From Nitrospira sp. (lineage in GTDB: Bacteria; Nitrospirota; Nitrospiria; Nitrospirales; Nitrospiraceae), in the NCBI GenBank assembly GCA_016873455.1, contig VGXE01000021.1, forward strand, positions 1-33,525: a stretch of DNA of 33,525 nucleotides. The letters are read 5' to 3'. Of this stretch, positions 23,844-31,604 are shown in pieces; positions within the stretch are counted from its first letter, which is position 1; each line of letters starts with the position of its first letter. The notes beneath the pieces were generated by a model. The model did not search any database and was not told where the DNA came from. It saw only the letters and a list, made by a program, of their open reading frames with translations. Made by a program: the position numbers and the translations under genes.

Positions 23844-24774
23844 AATGGAACAGGATGCCCGTATCTACGTCGCCGGCCATCGGGGGATGGTGGGATCGGC
23901 GATTGTTCGGCTGTTGGAGCAGCGAGGGTATCGCCACATCATCTGCAGGACGAGCCAAGAACTCGATCTTCGGGATGGGCGGGAGGTGGCGGCATTCTTC
24001 TTGGAGACGAGACCGGACTATGTCTTTGTGGCGGCCGCCAAGGTCGGAGGCATTCTCGCCAACGACTCGCTGCCGGCCGATTTCCTCTACGACAACCTGG
24101 CGATCGAAACCAACCTCATTCACCAGGCGTACCGGAGTAAAGTGCGAAAAATGCTCCTGCTCGGCTCGTCCTGCATTTATCCCAGAGACTGCCCACAGCC
24201 GATTCGAGAAGACGCGCTGCTTACGGGGCCGCTTGAAAAGACCAACGAATGGTATGCCGTCGCCAAGATCGCCGGCATCAAGCTCTGCCAGGCCTATCGC
24301 AGGCAATATGGGTGTGATTTTATCGCCGCTATGCCGACGAATCTGTACGGCCCTCACGACAATTTCGATTTGCAGAGCGCCCATGTGTTGCCGGCGTTGA
24401 TCCGGCGGTTTCATGAGGCGAAGGGATCCGGCCAGGCTCCGGTGTTATGGGGCAGCGGGAGCCCACGTCGTGAGTTGCTCCATGTGGACGATTGCGCGGA
24501 AGCCTGCCTGACTCTCATGGAGAGGCATTCGGGGGAGACCTTTCTCAACATCGGGACAGGGAAAGATATTCCGATCGCCGACTTGGCGGTCATGGTGGCC
24601 GAAGCAGTGGGATACACGGGAGATATTTGCTGGGATCGGACGAAACCGGATGGGACCCCACGCAAGCTCCTTGACTGCTCGCGTATCAATGCATTGGGAT
24701 GGGGCCCGAAGATCTCGCTCCGCGACGGGATTGCGGCGACCTATCAGTGGTATGTCGAACAGCAGGCCGTGTGA
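23836..24774 (+). CDS. fcl: GDP-L-fucose synthase
   Basis: Fcl (WcaG) epimerises and reduces GDP-4-keto-6-deoxymannose to GDP-L-fucose. The 312-residue SDR protein starts [20 protein letters not shown]. It carries [35 protein letters not shown], the Y-x3-K motif in [28 protein letters not shown] and [16 protein letters not shown], all family hallmarks. It overlaps gmd by eight bases. Confidence 0.96.
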   Translation: MPEMEQDARIYVAGHRGMVGSAIVRLLEQRGYRHIICRTSQELDLRDGREVAAFFLETRPDYVFVAAAKVGGILANDSLPADFLYDNLAIETNLIHQAYRSKVRKMLLLGSSCIYPRDCPQPIREDALLTGPLEKTNEWYAVAKIAGIKLCQAYRRQYGCDFIAAMPTNLYGPHDNFDLQSAHVLPALIRRFHEAKGSGQAPVLWGSGSPRRELLHVDDCAEACLTLMERHSGETFLNIGTGKDIPIADLAVMVAEAVGYTGDICWDRTKPDGTPRKLLDCSRINALGWGPKISLRDGIAATYQWYVEQQAV

Positions 24775-24843
24775 CGGTCACAGTTTCTCGCTGAGGTACG
24801 CTGAGTGGATTCTGTGTAGAGAAAACAGTCAAGAGAGGAGACT

Positions 24844-25980
24844 ATGGGAGTACCCTTACTCGATCTGAAAGCGCATCACGAACCGCTTCGCAAAGAAATC
24901 ATGGCGGTGTTGGAGCACACGTTCCAGAGTAACGCCTTTATTCTGGGACCGGCGGTGGAGACACTGGAAGCGCGCATCGCAACGTATTGCCAGGCCACGT
25001 ACGGAATTGGTGTCACCTCGGGAACGGATGCCTTGCTGCTCGCGCTCATGGCACTTGGAGTTGGAGCCGGTGACGAGGTGATTACCGCGCCCTATTCCTT
25101 TTTCGCCACGGCGGGGGTGGTGGCCAGACTTGGCGCCAAACCGGTGCTGGTGGATATCGATCCCACGACCTTCAACATCGACCCGTCGAAAATCGAACAG
25201 GCGATTACCTCGAAGACGAAGGCCATTATCCCCGTGCATCTTTACGGCCAGTGTGCCGACATGGCGCCGATCATGGAGCTTGCCCGTCGTCGCAATCTGA
25301 GCGTCATTGAGGATGCGGCCCAAGCGATCGGGGCGGAATATCGCGATGGCCGGCGGGCCTGCAGCATGGGGACTGTCGGCTGCCTGTCATTTTTTCCGAG
25401 CAAAAATCTGGGGTGTCTGGGAGACGGAGGGATGGCAGTGACGAACGATCCCGTGCTCGCGGAGCGGATGAAAATTTTGCGCGTCCACGGGAGCCAACCC
25501 AAGTACTACCACAAGCTGATCGGGGGGAATTTCCGTCTTGATACGATCCAGGCGGCGGTGCTCAACGTGAAGCTGAATTACCTGGATGGGTGGACCAAGC
25601 GGCGCCAGGAGAATGCGGATCGATATGAATCGCTCTTTCAGCAGAGCGGATTGGTTCAGAAGGGGAGGGTTCGGTTGCCGGAGGCGATGTACCGCGGGGC
25701 CGGCGTCAAACACTACCATATTTATAATCAGTTCGTTCTCCGAGTAGACAGAAGGAATGACCTGATCGCTCATCTCAAAGCCAAAGGTATTGGAGCCGAG
25801 ATCTATTATCCGGTCCCGTTCCACCTCCAGGAATGTTTCCGCTACCTGGGCCACAAGGAGGGAGATTTCCTAGAGTCGGAGCGGGCGGCCAATGAGACGA
25901 TCGCGATCCCAATCTATCCTGAGTTGACCACAGGCCAGCAGGCTGAAGTCGTCGAGGCCATCGCGTCGTTCTATGCCTAA
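24844..25980 (+). CDS. DegT/DnrJ/EryC1-family PLP-dependent sugar aminotransferase
   Basis: These enzymes aminate nucleotide-linked keto sugars using PLP. The 378-residue protein begins VPLLDLKAHHEPLRKEIMAV and has GVTSGTDALLLALMALGVGA, APYSFFATAGVV, VHLYGQCADM and IEDAAQAIGAEYRDGR. The PLP-lysine region is CLSFFPSKNLGCLGDGGMAV (lysine in SKN). A GAGGAG ribosome site lies just before the ATG. It follows gmd-fcl, yet GDP-fucose needs no amination. It may serve a different amino sugar or, by inference, be the GnnB partner of the oxidoreductase in the lpx operon. Confidence 0.9.
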   Translation: MGVPLLDLKAHHEPLRKEIMAVLEHTFQSNAFILGPAVETLEARIATYCQATYGIGVTSGTDALLLALMALGVGAGDEVITAPYSFFATAGVVARLGAKPVLVDIDPTTFNIDPSKIEQAITSKTKAIIPVHLYGQCADMAPIMELARRRNLSVIEDAAQAIGAEYRDGRRACSMGTVGCLSFFPSKNLGCLGDGGMAVTNDPVLAERMKILRVHGSQPKYYHKLIGGNFRLDTIQAAVLNVKLNYLDGWTKRRQENADRYESLFQQSGLVQKGRVRLPEAMYRGAGVKHYHIYNQFVLRVDRRNDLIAHLKAKGIGAEIYYPVPFHLQECFRYLGHKEGDFLESERAANETIAIPIYPELTTGQQAEVVEAIASFYA

Positions 25981-25986
25981 AACCGT

Positions 25987-26007
25987 CATGAATAATGCGG
26001 GCTAACC
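25987..26007 (+). repeat. Intergenic 21-mer repeat, copy 2 (upstream of rfbB)
   Basis: CATGAATAATGCGGGCTAAC followed by C matches the copy at 14851-14871 at 18 of 21 positions. It lies in the 70-nt gap between the DegT gene and rfbB. Role unknown. Confidence 0.5.
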
Positions 26008-26050
26008 GATTCACTGCATGTCGCTCGATGGTTGAGAGGCCTCGATACAG

Positions 26051-27178
26051 ATGATTCTCGTCACAGGGGGGGCTGGCTTCATCGGATCGAACTTTGTGCA
26101 CGATTGGCTGAGCTGTGAAGAAGAGCCGCTCGTCAATGTGGACAAGCTGACTTACGCTGGTAATCCGGACAATCTGGCCGGCTTGAAAGGCGATGAGCGG
26201 CATGTATTCATCCATGGCGACATCGGCGATGCGGGACTAATCGCTGACCTGCTCGATAAGTATCAACCGCGGGCAGTAGTCAATTTTGCCGCGGAAAGCC
26301 ATGTGGACCGTTCGATCCACGGTCCGGATGAGTTCATTCAGACTAACATCGTTGGGACGTTCCGGTTGCTGGAAACCGTGCGGGCCTACTGGACTGGGTT
26401 GAATGGCCCATCAAAAGCCGCTTTTCGATTTCTCCACGTGTCCACGGATGAAGTCTACGGTTCTCTGGAGCGCGATGAGCCGGCCTTCCGGGAGACGAAC
26501 CAGTATCAACCCAATAGTCCTTATTCAGCCAGCAAGGCGGCGAGCGATCATCTGGTCCGTGCCTATCATCATACCTATGGCCTGCCGGTACTCACAACCA
26601 ACTGTTCCAATAACTACGGCCCCTATCAGTTTCCCGAAAAGCTCATTCCGCTCGTCATTCACAACGCGCTGGCGGGCAAGCCGCTGCCGATTTACGGAGA
26701 CGGCCGGCAGATCCGCGATTGGCTCTATGTGACGGACCATTGCCGGGCCGTGTGCCGGGTGTTGGAAGCCGGAAGGATCGGCGAGACCTACAACATCGGC
26801 GGGTGGAGCGAGAAAGCGAATCTCGATGTGGTGCATGCCCTGTGCGACATCCTGGATGAACTAAGACCGTTAAGTGGGGAGTGGGGAGTAGGAAGTGGGC
26901 CCTCCCAACTCCCTACTTCCCACTCCCCACTCTCTACCTACCGGTCTCTGATCACCTTCGTCAAAGATCGGCCTGGGCACGACCGGCGTTATGCCATCGA
27001 TGCGACGAAGATCGAACGGGAACTCGGTTGGAAGCCGGCTGAAACGTTTGAGAGCGGCATGCGGAAAACGGTTCAATGGTATTTGGACCATGAGTCATGG
27101 GTCCGTAACGTCACGAGCGGAGCGTATCGGGATTGGGTTTCACGCCAATATGGCGCGAAAGTGGGAAGTGGAGAGTAG
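26051..27178 (+). CDS. rfbB: dTDP-glucose 4,6-dehydratase with in-frame repeat insert
   Basis: RfbB makes dTDP-4-keto-6-deoxyglucose, the second step to dTDP-L-rhamnose. It has [20 protein letters not shown] (NAD site), [51 protein letters not shown] (catalytic Tyr and Lys) and [19 protein letters not shown], and ends with [20 protein letters not shown]. At 375 residues it is longer than usual. About 20 extra residues at 275-294 (SGEWGVGSG...PTSHSPLST) are encoded by a palindromic word array. The insert falls in the variable loop ahead of FVKDRPGHD, so the enzyme may tolerate it. The last codons (GSGE, stop) are also made of repeat words. Confidence 0.95.
   Translation: MILVTGGAGFIGSNFVHDWLSCEEEPLVNVDKLTYAGNPDNLAGLKGDERHVFIHGDIGDAGLIADLLDKYQPRAVVNFAAESHVDRSIHGPDEFIQTNIVGTFRLLETVRAYWTGLNGPSKAAFRFLHVSTDEVYGSLERDEPAFRETNQYQPNSPYSASKAASDHLVRAYHHTYGLPVLTTNCSNNYGPYQFPEKLIPLVIHNALAGKPLPIYGDGRQIRDWLYVTDHCRAVCRVLEAGRIGETYNIGGWSEKANLDVVHALCDILDELRPLSGEWGVGSGPSQLPTSHSPLSTYRSLITFVKDRPGHDRRYAIDATKIERELGWKPAETFESGMRKTVQWYLDHESWVRNVTSGAYRDWVSRQYGAKVGSGE
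26873..26931. repeat. In-frame palindromic word array inside rfbB
   Basis: The left arm AGTGGGGAGTGGGGAGTAGG and on (26873-26899) pairs with the right arm (26904-26931), whose reverse strand reads AGTGGGGAGTGGGAAGTAGG and on. The loop is four bases. The array adds about 20 codons without a stop or frameshift. The same words flank the S23 gene 230 to 690 bp downstream. Confidence 0.9.
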
Positions 27179-27212
27179 GAAGTAGGAAGTGGGGAGTAGA
27201 AAGTGGGGAGTG
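27160..27212. repeat. Left word array of S23 element 2
   Basis: Direct words of the type GTGGGAAGTGGAGAGTAGGA cover the rfbB stop codon (27176-27178) and run to just before the S23 start. The right-hand array after the S23 gene (27570-27617) is their reverse complement, so the S23 gene sits inside an inverted repeat. Confidence 0.85.
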
Positions 27213-27215
27213 AAG

Positions 27216-27569
27216 ATGGGTAAGCCGCACGAACGGCTGGAGGCATGGAAAGTCTCGATGGAGTTGGCTAAGGCCGTGTATCAGATGACTGCTGACTTTC
27301 CGGCGGAGGAGCGCTATGGACTGGCGCAGCAAATGAAACGAGCAGCGGTCTCCATTCCAAGTAATCTCGCCGAGGGTGCGGGGCGGAATGGGACAAAGGA
27401 ATACGTTCATTTCATCGGTATGTCACGTGGCTCACTTGCGGAACTGGAAACTCAAATGCAACTTGCAGTCATGCTGGGTCTTACAACTGCCGATCATGCC
27501 GCTTTCAGTCTTTCTGATCACACGGGGAAACTGTTGACCGGTCTGCATAAAAAATGGAGATCCGCATGA
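27216..27569 (+). CDS. S23 / four-helix-bundle protein (IVP family), copy 2
   Basis: The 117-residue protein has the family pattern [40 protein letters not shown] and [20 protein letters not shown]. The ATG at 27216 is chosen because [11 protein letters not shown] is the usual N-terminus; an upstream GTG would add repeat-encoded residues. It is enclosed by inverted word arrays and placed between rfbB and rfbA. Its stop codon overlaps the probable ATG of rfbA (ATGA), giving coupled translation. Function unknown. It differs clearly from copies 1 and 3, so the copies are not recent local duplicates. Confidence 0.88.
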   Translation: MGKPHERLEAWKVSMELAKAVYQMTADFPAEERYGLAQQMKRAAVSIPSNLAEGAGRNGTKEYVHFIGMSRGSLAELETQMQLAVMLGLTTADHAAFSLSDHTGKLLTGLHKKWRSA

Positions 27570-28492
27570 CCTCCCTCCCTCCCCCTCCACTTCCCACTTC
27601 CCACTGCCCACTGCCCAGGAAGGGCATCATCTTGGCCGGCGGTGCCGGCACGAGGCTGCATCCGGCGACCCTGTCGATCAGCAAACAAATGTTGCCGGTC
27701 TTCGATAAGCCGATGATCTATTATCCGCTCAGCACCCTGATGCTGGCGGGCATTCGGGAGATGCTTATTATTTCCACGACACAAGATACGCCGCGCTTCG
27801 AGCAATTGCTTGGTAACGGCGCGCAATGGGGATTGGATCTACGCTACGCGGTCCAGCCGTCGCCCGATGGCCTCGCACAAGCCTTTCTCATCGGTGAGGC
27901 ATTCATCGGTGACAGCCTGTCTGCTCTAGTGCTCGGCGACAATATTTTTTACGGCCATGATTTCCATCAGCTGCTGAGCCATGCCACGGCTCGTACCCAA
28001 GGGGCCAGTATCTTCGCCTACCATGTTCAGGATCCGGAACGGTATGGGGTTGCCGAGTTCGATGCGAAGGGTAAGGTCCTGTCGCTGGAGGAAAAACCGA
28101 AACAGCCGAAATCCAACTATGCCGTGACCGGCTTATATTTTTATGACCGGCAGGTGATCGAATTGGCCAAGAGTCTCAAGCCCTCGTCTAGGGGAGAACT
28201 GGAAATCACTGATTTGAATCGCCTATATCTTGAGCAAAAGGCACTAAACGTTGAGATCATGGGGCGCGGGTATGCCTGGCTGGATACCGGGACGCATGAG
28301 TCGCTGCTCGATGCCAGCCAATTCATCGCCACCTTGGAAAATCGCCAGGGCCTCAAGGTCGCCTGTCCTGAAGAAATCGCCTATCGCCAGCGTTGGATCG
28401 ACGCCGCTCAAGTGGAACGGCTCGCGCAGCCGTTGGCTAGGAATGGCTACGGTCAGTATCTGTTGCGGGTCCTCCAGGAGAAGGTATTTTGA
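27566..28492 (+). CDS. rfbA: Glucose-1-phosphate thymidylyltransferase with repeat-derived N-terminus
   Basis: RfbA makes dTDP-glucose, the first step to dTDP-rhamnose. The core begins [20 protein letters not shown], then [52 protein letters not shown] and [20 protein letters not shown], all standard. There is no ATG next to the core. The nearest in-frame starts are ATG 27566 and ATG 27554, both upstream of the word array, giving a proline-rich extension of about 17 to 21 residues. A CTG at 27609 is a weaker option. Translation is probably coupled to the preceding S23 stop codon. The core length is normal. Confidence 0.94.
   Translation: MTSLPPPPLPTSHCPLPRKGIILAGGAGTRLHPATLSISKQMLPVFDKPMIYYPLSTLMLAGIREMLIISTTQDTPRFEQLLGNGAQWGLDLRYAVQPSPDGLAQAFLIGEAFIGDSLSALVLGDNIFYGHDFHQLLSHATARTQGASIFAYHVQDPERYGVAEFDAKGKVLSLEEKPKQPKSNYAVTGLYFYDRQVIELAKSLKPSSRGELEITDLNRLYLEQKALNVEIMGRGYAWLDTGTHESLLDASQFIATLENRQGLKVACPEEIAYRQRWIDAAQVERLAQPLARNGYGQYLLRVLQEKVF
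27570..27617. repeat. Right word array of S23 element 2, coding for the RfbA N-terminus
   Basis: CTCCCTCCCCCTCCACTTCC and CACTTCCCACTGCCCACTGC words run in the orientation opposite to the left array. They encode the first residues of RfbA ([15 protein letters not shown]) up to the conserved KGIILAGG. Confidence 0.85.
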
Positions 28493-28498
28493 TAACAG

Positions 28499-28571
28499 AA
28501 AGGCTCAAGGGACAAGGTTCAAGGGACAAGGTGAGCGGTGCGCTTGAACCTTCTATCTTGGACCTTGAAAC
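28499..28571. repeat. Upstream palindromic word array of S23 element 3
   Basis: Forward words (CTCAAGGGACAAGGTTCAAG; 28499-28532) face reverse words (CTTGAACCTTCTATCTTGGA, then CCTTGAAA; 28542-28571), forming a hairpin just before the S23 start. The reverse-type words recur after the gene. Confidence 0.82.
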
Positions 28572-28579
28572 TGAAGAGG

Positions 28580-28933
28580 ATGGCACGGTTTGAAGAATTG
28601 GATGTATGGAAGCGATCTGCGCGGCTGAGTGCCGAACTATACAAAGCCCTAACTGATCTGCGTGATTTTGGTTTTCGTGACCAAATTACCCGAGCTGGCC
28701 TTTCCATTCCCTCCAATATTGCCGAAGGCTATGAACGTGACTCAAATAAGGAAACAGCTCAATTCCTCAATTATGCTAAAGGCTCAGCCGGAGAGCTCCG
28801 GACGCAGATCTATATCGGCATGGAAGCGAGTTACATCGATCACGAAACAGGCCGTCGCTGGATTCAGGAGGCGGAGGAAATCTCGCGGATGCTGCACAGT
28901 CTCATCCGCACCGTCCGTTCAAGATCCAGATAG
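28580..28933 (+). CDS. S23 / four-helix-bundle protein (IVP family), copy 3
   Basis: The 117-residue protein shows FEELDVWKRSARLSAELYKA, GLSIPSNIAEGYERDSNKET and FLNYAKGSAGELRTQIYIGM, the full S23 signature. The ATG at 28580 gives the usual MARFEELDVWK start; the frame continues upstream only through repeat words. It lies between rfbA and rfbC and is flanked by arrays of CAAGG/CCTTG words. As in copy 1, a hairpin lies upstream and a single arm downstream. Function unknown. Confidence 0.88.
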   Translation: MARFEELDVWKRSARLSAELYKALTDLRDFGFRDQITRAGLSIPSNIAEGYERDSNKETAQFLNYAKGSAGELRTQIYIGMEASYIDHETGRRWIQEAEEISRMLHSLIRTVRSRSR

Positions 28934-28934
28934 T

Positions 28935-28975
28935 TTCCTGAACCTTGTTCCTTGAAGCTTGTACCTTGATCTGAC
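28935..28975. repeat. Downstream word array of S23 element 3
   Basis: CCTGAACCTTGTTCCTTGAA and GCTTGTACCTTGATC words fill the gap and run up to the rfbC start codon, leaving no recognisable ribosome site for rfbC. Confidence 0.8.
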
Positions 28976-29521
28976 ATGAAGGCGTCGCCCCTCGCCATCC
29001 CAGAGGTCATCTTGTTTGAACCGAAGGTCTTCGGAGACGACCGAGGTTTCTTCTTCGAAAGCTTCAATCAGGCGAAATTTGAATCCGCCATCGGCAGGCG
29101 CATCACCTTTGTGCAGGACAACCATTCCCGCTCGGTCAAGCATGTCTTGCGGGGGTTGCACTATCAAATCCGGCAGCCGCAAGGCAAATTGGTGCGGGTC
29201 GTGGTCGGGGCCGTGTTTGATGTGGCGGTTGATATTCGGCGGTCCTCGCCAACGTTTGGGCGCTGGATCGGCGAGGTGCTCTCGGCGGAGAATAAACGGC
29301 AACTGTGGATACCGGAAGGGTTCGCGCACGGATTCAGCGTCCTGTCCGATGTTGCCGAGTGCTTGTATAAAGCCACCGATTACTACGCCCCGCAACATGA
29401 ACGGTGCATCATCTGGGAGGACCCCACGATCGGGATCAAATGGCCGTTCGAGGGCACGCCGGTTCTCTCCGGGAAAGATCGGCAAGGGGCTAGGTTCGAT
29501 CAGGCGGAGTGTTTTAAGTGA
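28976..29521 (+). CDS. rfbC: dTDP-4-dehydrorhamnose 3,5-epimerase
   Basis: RfbC epimerises dTDP-4-keto-6-deoxyglucose at C3 and C5 on the way to dTDP-rhamnose. The 181-residue cupin protein has EPKVFGDDRGFFFESFNQAK, FVQDNHSRSVKHVLRGLHYQ (catalytic His in LRGLHYQ), VRVVVGAVFDVAVDIRRSS, IPEGFAHGFSVLS and YYAPQHERCIIWEDPTIGI. Length is normal and the gene appears intact. Its 3' end is copied three more times downstream in diverged form. The final step enzyme, RfbD, was not found in the window. Confidence 0.95.
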   Translation: MKASPLAIPEVILFEPKVFGDDRGFFFESFNQAKFESAIGRRITFVQDNHSRSVKHVLRGLHYQIRQPQGKLVRVVVGAVFDVAVDIRRSSPTFGRWIGEVLSAENKRQLWIPEGFAHGFSVLSDVAECLYKATDYYAPQHERCIIWEDPTIGIKWPFEGTPVLSGKDRQGARFDQAECFK

Positions 29522-29552
29522 GAGAGCCGAAGATTTGGTCAACAACGCAAGT

Positions 29553-30005
29553 ATGGCAATGCCGGATCGGGCGATGAAGATCCATCCGCGGCCACGAAGG
29601 ATATCGGCCGAACAGCGGGATCGGTGGATTCGGCAACTGAGAGATCTGCTCCAGAATAGATCGGAGATTCTCTTGGCGATGGTACATGGGTCGTTTCTTG
29701 CCGACGGGCCGTTCCGGGATGTGGACCTAGCCCTGTATCTCGATCCAGGGGTAGTCCGCCAGGAGGTATTTCGTGACTATGAGTTGGAGCAGGGGGTGCG
29801 GTGGAGCGAAGAACTCGGCCTGCCCGTCGACGTGCGCTTGCTGAATGATGCGCCCCTGAGCTTTCGGTACCATGCTTTGAGAGGAACTGTCATGTTTGTG
29901 CGGCAAGAGGCATTCCTCGACGAATTTCGCGCCAAAACCTGGGACGAGTATTGTGATTTTGCGCCCTTTGCCAGGCGGTATTTCCGTGAGGTGGTCGGTG
30001 AGTGA
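29553..30005 (+). CDS. mntA: MntA-type nucleotidyltransferase antitoxin
   Basis: The minimal nucleotidyltransferase carries the HGSFLADGPFRDVDLALYL motif (Gly46-Ser47, Asp56 and Asp58), the GS...DxD signature of the pol-beta fold. In studied MntA/HepT pairs the antitoxin adds AMP to a tyrosine of HepT and silences it. The stop overlaps the HepT start by eight bases. Starts at ATG 29553, 29559 or 29574 are possible; the first is used here. The sequence just around the start (TATGGCAAT) is shared with the remnant at 33030-33045, so the start may lie in rfbC-flank DNA. Confidence 0.85.
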   Translation: MAMPDRAMKIHPRPRRISAEQRDRWIRQLRDLLQNRSEILLAMVHGSFLADGPFRDVDLALYLDPGVVRQEVFRDYELEQGVRWSEELGLPVDVRLLNDAPLSFRYHALRGTVMFVRQEAFLDEFRAKTWDEYCDFAPFARRYFREVVGE

Positions 30006-30429
30006 TGTCAACGTGGATCGTCTCCGGGAACTCTCTGGGCATCTCCGAAATGCCTATCGCCAGCTGCACGACATCGGGGAGCAAGGAGCGGAAGCATTCC
30101 TTGGCGAAGCAAGAACCATCAATAGCGCGAAGTATCTTCTGATCGTTGCCACGGAAGCCGCTCTCGACATCTGTAATCACCTGGCCGCCAAAAAAGGAGG
30201 GCGAAGTCCTGAAGACTATGCGGACTGCATGATGATCCTCGGCGAATTGGGCGTGCTGGAGCAGGATCTCAAAGTTCGAATGAGCAAAATGGCCAGGTTT
30301 CGCAATTTGTTGGTCCATCTTTATTGGAAGGTGGATGATCGGGAGGTCTTTCGGGTCATCAAAGAACACCTCTCCGATTTTGACGAGTATCTCCAGGCGG
30401 TGGGGCGGTTCGTCAAATCTGCACTGTAG
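29998..30429 (+). CDS. hepT: HepT-type HEPN toxin
   Basis: The 143-residue alpha-helical protein has the HEPN RNase motif RX4HXY as Arg102-NLLV-His107-Leu-Tyr109 in FRNLLVHLYWKVDD. HepT toxins are RNases controlled by MntA through modification of the motif tyrosine. The GTG at 29998 has a GAGGTGG ribosome site and overlaps mntA, a typical arrangement. The catalytic residues are intact. A broken rfbC 3' end follows after 20 nt. Confidence 0.87.
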   Translation: MSDVNVDRLRELSGHLRNAYRQLHDIGEQGAEAFLGEARTINSAKYLLIVATEAALDICNHLAAKKGGRSPEDYADCMMILGELGVLEQDLKVRMSKMARFRNLLVHLYWKVDDREVFRVIKEHLSDFDEYLQAVGRFVKSAL

Positions 30430-30449
30430 CAAGGGTGAACCACAGTCTG

Positions 30450-30590
30450 TACTACTCGCCGCAACATGAGCGTTGCATCATCTGGGAGGACCCCACGATC
30501 GGGATCAATCGGCCGTTCGAGGGGATTCCGGTGATTTCAGGGAAAGACCGGCAGGGGACCAGGTTTGTTCAGGCGGAGTGTTTTAAGTGA
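30450..30590 (+). pseudogene. rfbC 3'-end fragment, copy A
   Basis: An open stretch from YYSPQHERCIIWEDPTIGIN to the stop (ending QAECFK) aligns with the last ~46 codons of rfbC. Over 30 consecutive bases are identical at the GCATCATCTGGGAGGACCCC stretch. It differs in GINRPFEGIPVISG against GIKWPFEGTPVLSG of the intact gene, and shares these differences with copy B. It therefore comes from a different rfbC allele. It has no start and cannot make an epimerase. Confidence 0.9.
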
Positions 30591-30643
30591 GGGTTCCGAC
30601 GACGGTGTCTACTACATAGCCAGACTTTGGGTATTAGATCAAG

Positions 30644-31057
30644 CTAGGACATGCGGAGGTACTTTGTCCAATCGAGTGTCTGTAACGGAAGGATTGGTGT
30701 CATCGCCTCAAAGTCGGCATCACAGTGGATCAACGTGACATGGTGCTTGATCGCGATGGTCGCAATGAGACAGTCCGCAGCCGAGGGAGATACTCCGTGT
30801 TTTCGGAGACGTCCGGCAAAGTCCCAGGCGGTGTCCCACCAATCGGGATGGAATGGAACTCGGGGCACTGGTGCAAACCATTGGAGAAGGGTGGAGGGTT
30901 GTTCGGACTTGGCCAGGCCTGTCATCAATTCAAGGAGAATCCACTCTGTGACGGATGTCTGTGCGTTGAGGATGAGGGGCTTGAGTCGAGCTTGGATCTC
31001 GACATGCCCCGCTGGACGAAGCGCGTGGATCCAGACGGAGGTGTCAACCAGATACAT
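30644..31057 (-). CDS. vapC: VapC-type PIN-domain toxin
   Basis: The 137-residue PIN-domain RNase shows the acidic residues Asp5 (MYLVDTSVW), Glu43 (ILLELMTG), Asp95 (SAADCLIATIA) and Asp113 (HCDADFEAM), so it looks intact. The ATG at 31057 overlaps the end of vapB by 14 bases. VapC toxins cleave tRNA or rRNA. It lies opposite to the surrounding genes, between two rfbC fragments. Confidence 0.9.
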   Translation of the reverse strand: MYLVDTSVWIHALRPAGHVEIQARLKPLILNAQTSVTEWILLELMTGLAKSEQPSTLLQWFAPVPRVPFHPDWWDTAWDFAGRLRKHGVSPSAADCLIATIAIKHHVTLIHCDADFEAMTPILPLQTLDWTKYLRMS

Positions 31058-31265
31058 GGGAGGTCCGTTTGCGACGCTGGGAACGAAGCTGGTCAGGTGT
31101 GAGATCAAGAGGAATGGTGCCGAGCGCATCCGCCAACTTTTCTAACTGGCCTCGCTGAATGACACTGCGCAGGCTCGCTTCCACCGTCCCTTTAATGGTG
31201 TCTGTTCCCAGTGTCTTCCGCGCTTGCTGCAATAACAGCTGGTCGATCTCGATCGTAGTTTTCAT
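31044..31265 (-). CDS. vapB: VapB-type antitoxin
   Basis: The 73-residue protein starts MKTTIEIDQLLLQQARKTLG, a ribbon-helix-helix DNA-binding start common in VapB proteins partnering PIN toxins. Its C-terminal part (LTPDQLRSQRRKRTSHVSG) would bind VapC. It is expected to repress its own promoter, which has near-consensus boxes just upstream in an AT-rich region. Confidence 0.85.
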   Translation of the reverse strand: MKTTIEIDQLLLQQARKTLGTDTIKGTVEASLRSVIQRGQLEKLADALGTIPLDLTPDQLRSQRRKRTSHVSG

Positions 31266-31303
31266 GATGCGGCACCCCGTACATTATGTTGTTATATTGG
31301 CAT

Positions 31304-31332
31304 ATCATAGTATTCGTTCGTATGTATGTCAA
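31304..31332 (-). promoter_or_regulatory. Promoter of vapBC
   Basis: On the minus strand, TTGACA (31332-31327), a 17-nt spacer and TATGAT (31309-31304) form a near-consensus promoter about 40 nt before the vapB start. The surrounding 60 bases are much more AT-rich than their neighbours, as is common for autoregulated toxin-antitoxin promoters. Confidence 0.75.
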
Positions 31333-31417
31333 TCATGTGAATGCCCATATCATCCATGATGCTTGATTCAACATTGCGACTCGAAAGTAATCGCCAAGTT
31401 AGCCCTCATATGTGGGT

Positions 31418-31540
31418 CGAACGCTGCATCATCTTGGAGGACCCCACGATCGGGATCAATCGGCCGTTCGAGGGGATTCCGGTGATTTCTGGGAAAGACC
31501 GGCAGGGGATCACGTTCGATCGGGCGGAGTGTGGGAGTGA
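31418..31540 (+). pseudogene. rfbC 3'-end fragment, copy B
   Basis: Codes for ERCIILEDPTIGINRPFEGI and PVISGKDRQGITFDRAECG. It shares a 54-base identical stretch with copy A (about 31436-31489) and less with intact rfbC. The end has decayed (GAGTGTGGGAGTGA in place of GAGTGTTTTAAGTGA). It lies between vapBC and the ATPase gene. The remaining bases of the gap from 31341 to 31604 show a small inverted repeat (TCCTT-N5-AAGGA, 31566-31580) shortly before the ATPase gene. Confidence 0.88.
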
Positions 31541-31604
31541 CGGGGCTCGATCGCGGTCGCAGTTATCCTTTTTATAAGGACAATGTGCTGATAGAGTGTC
31601 CTCC

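Noticed and set aside
29016-29552. Long N-terminal extension of the MntA-type frame
   Set aside because: It runs through rfbC in another frame; the nucleotidyltransferase homology begins after 29553.
31341-31577. 78-codon ORF as a new small gene
   Set aside because: Most of it is the rfbC 3'-end fragment; the rest has no support.
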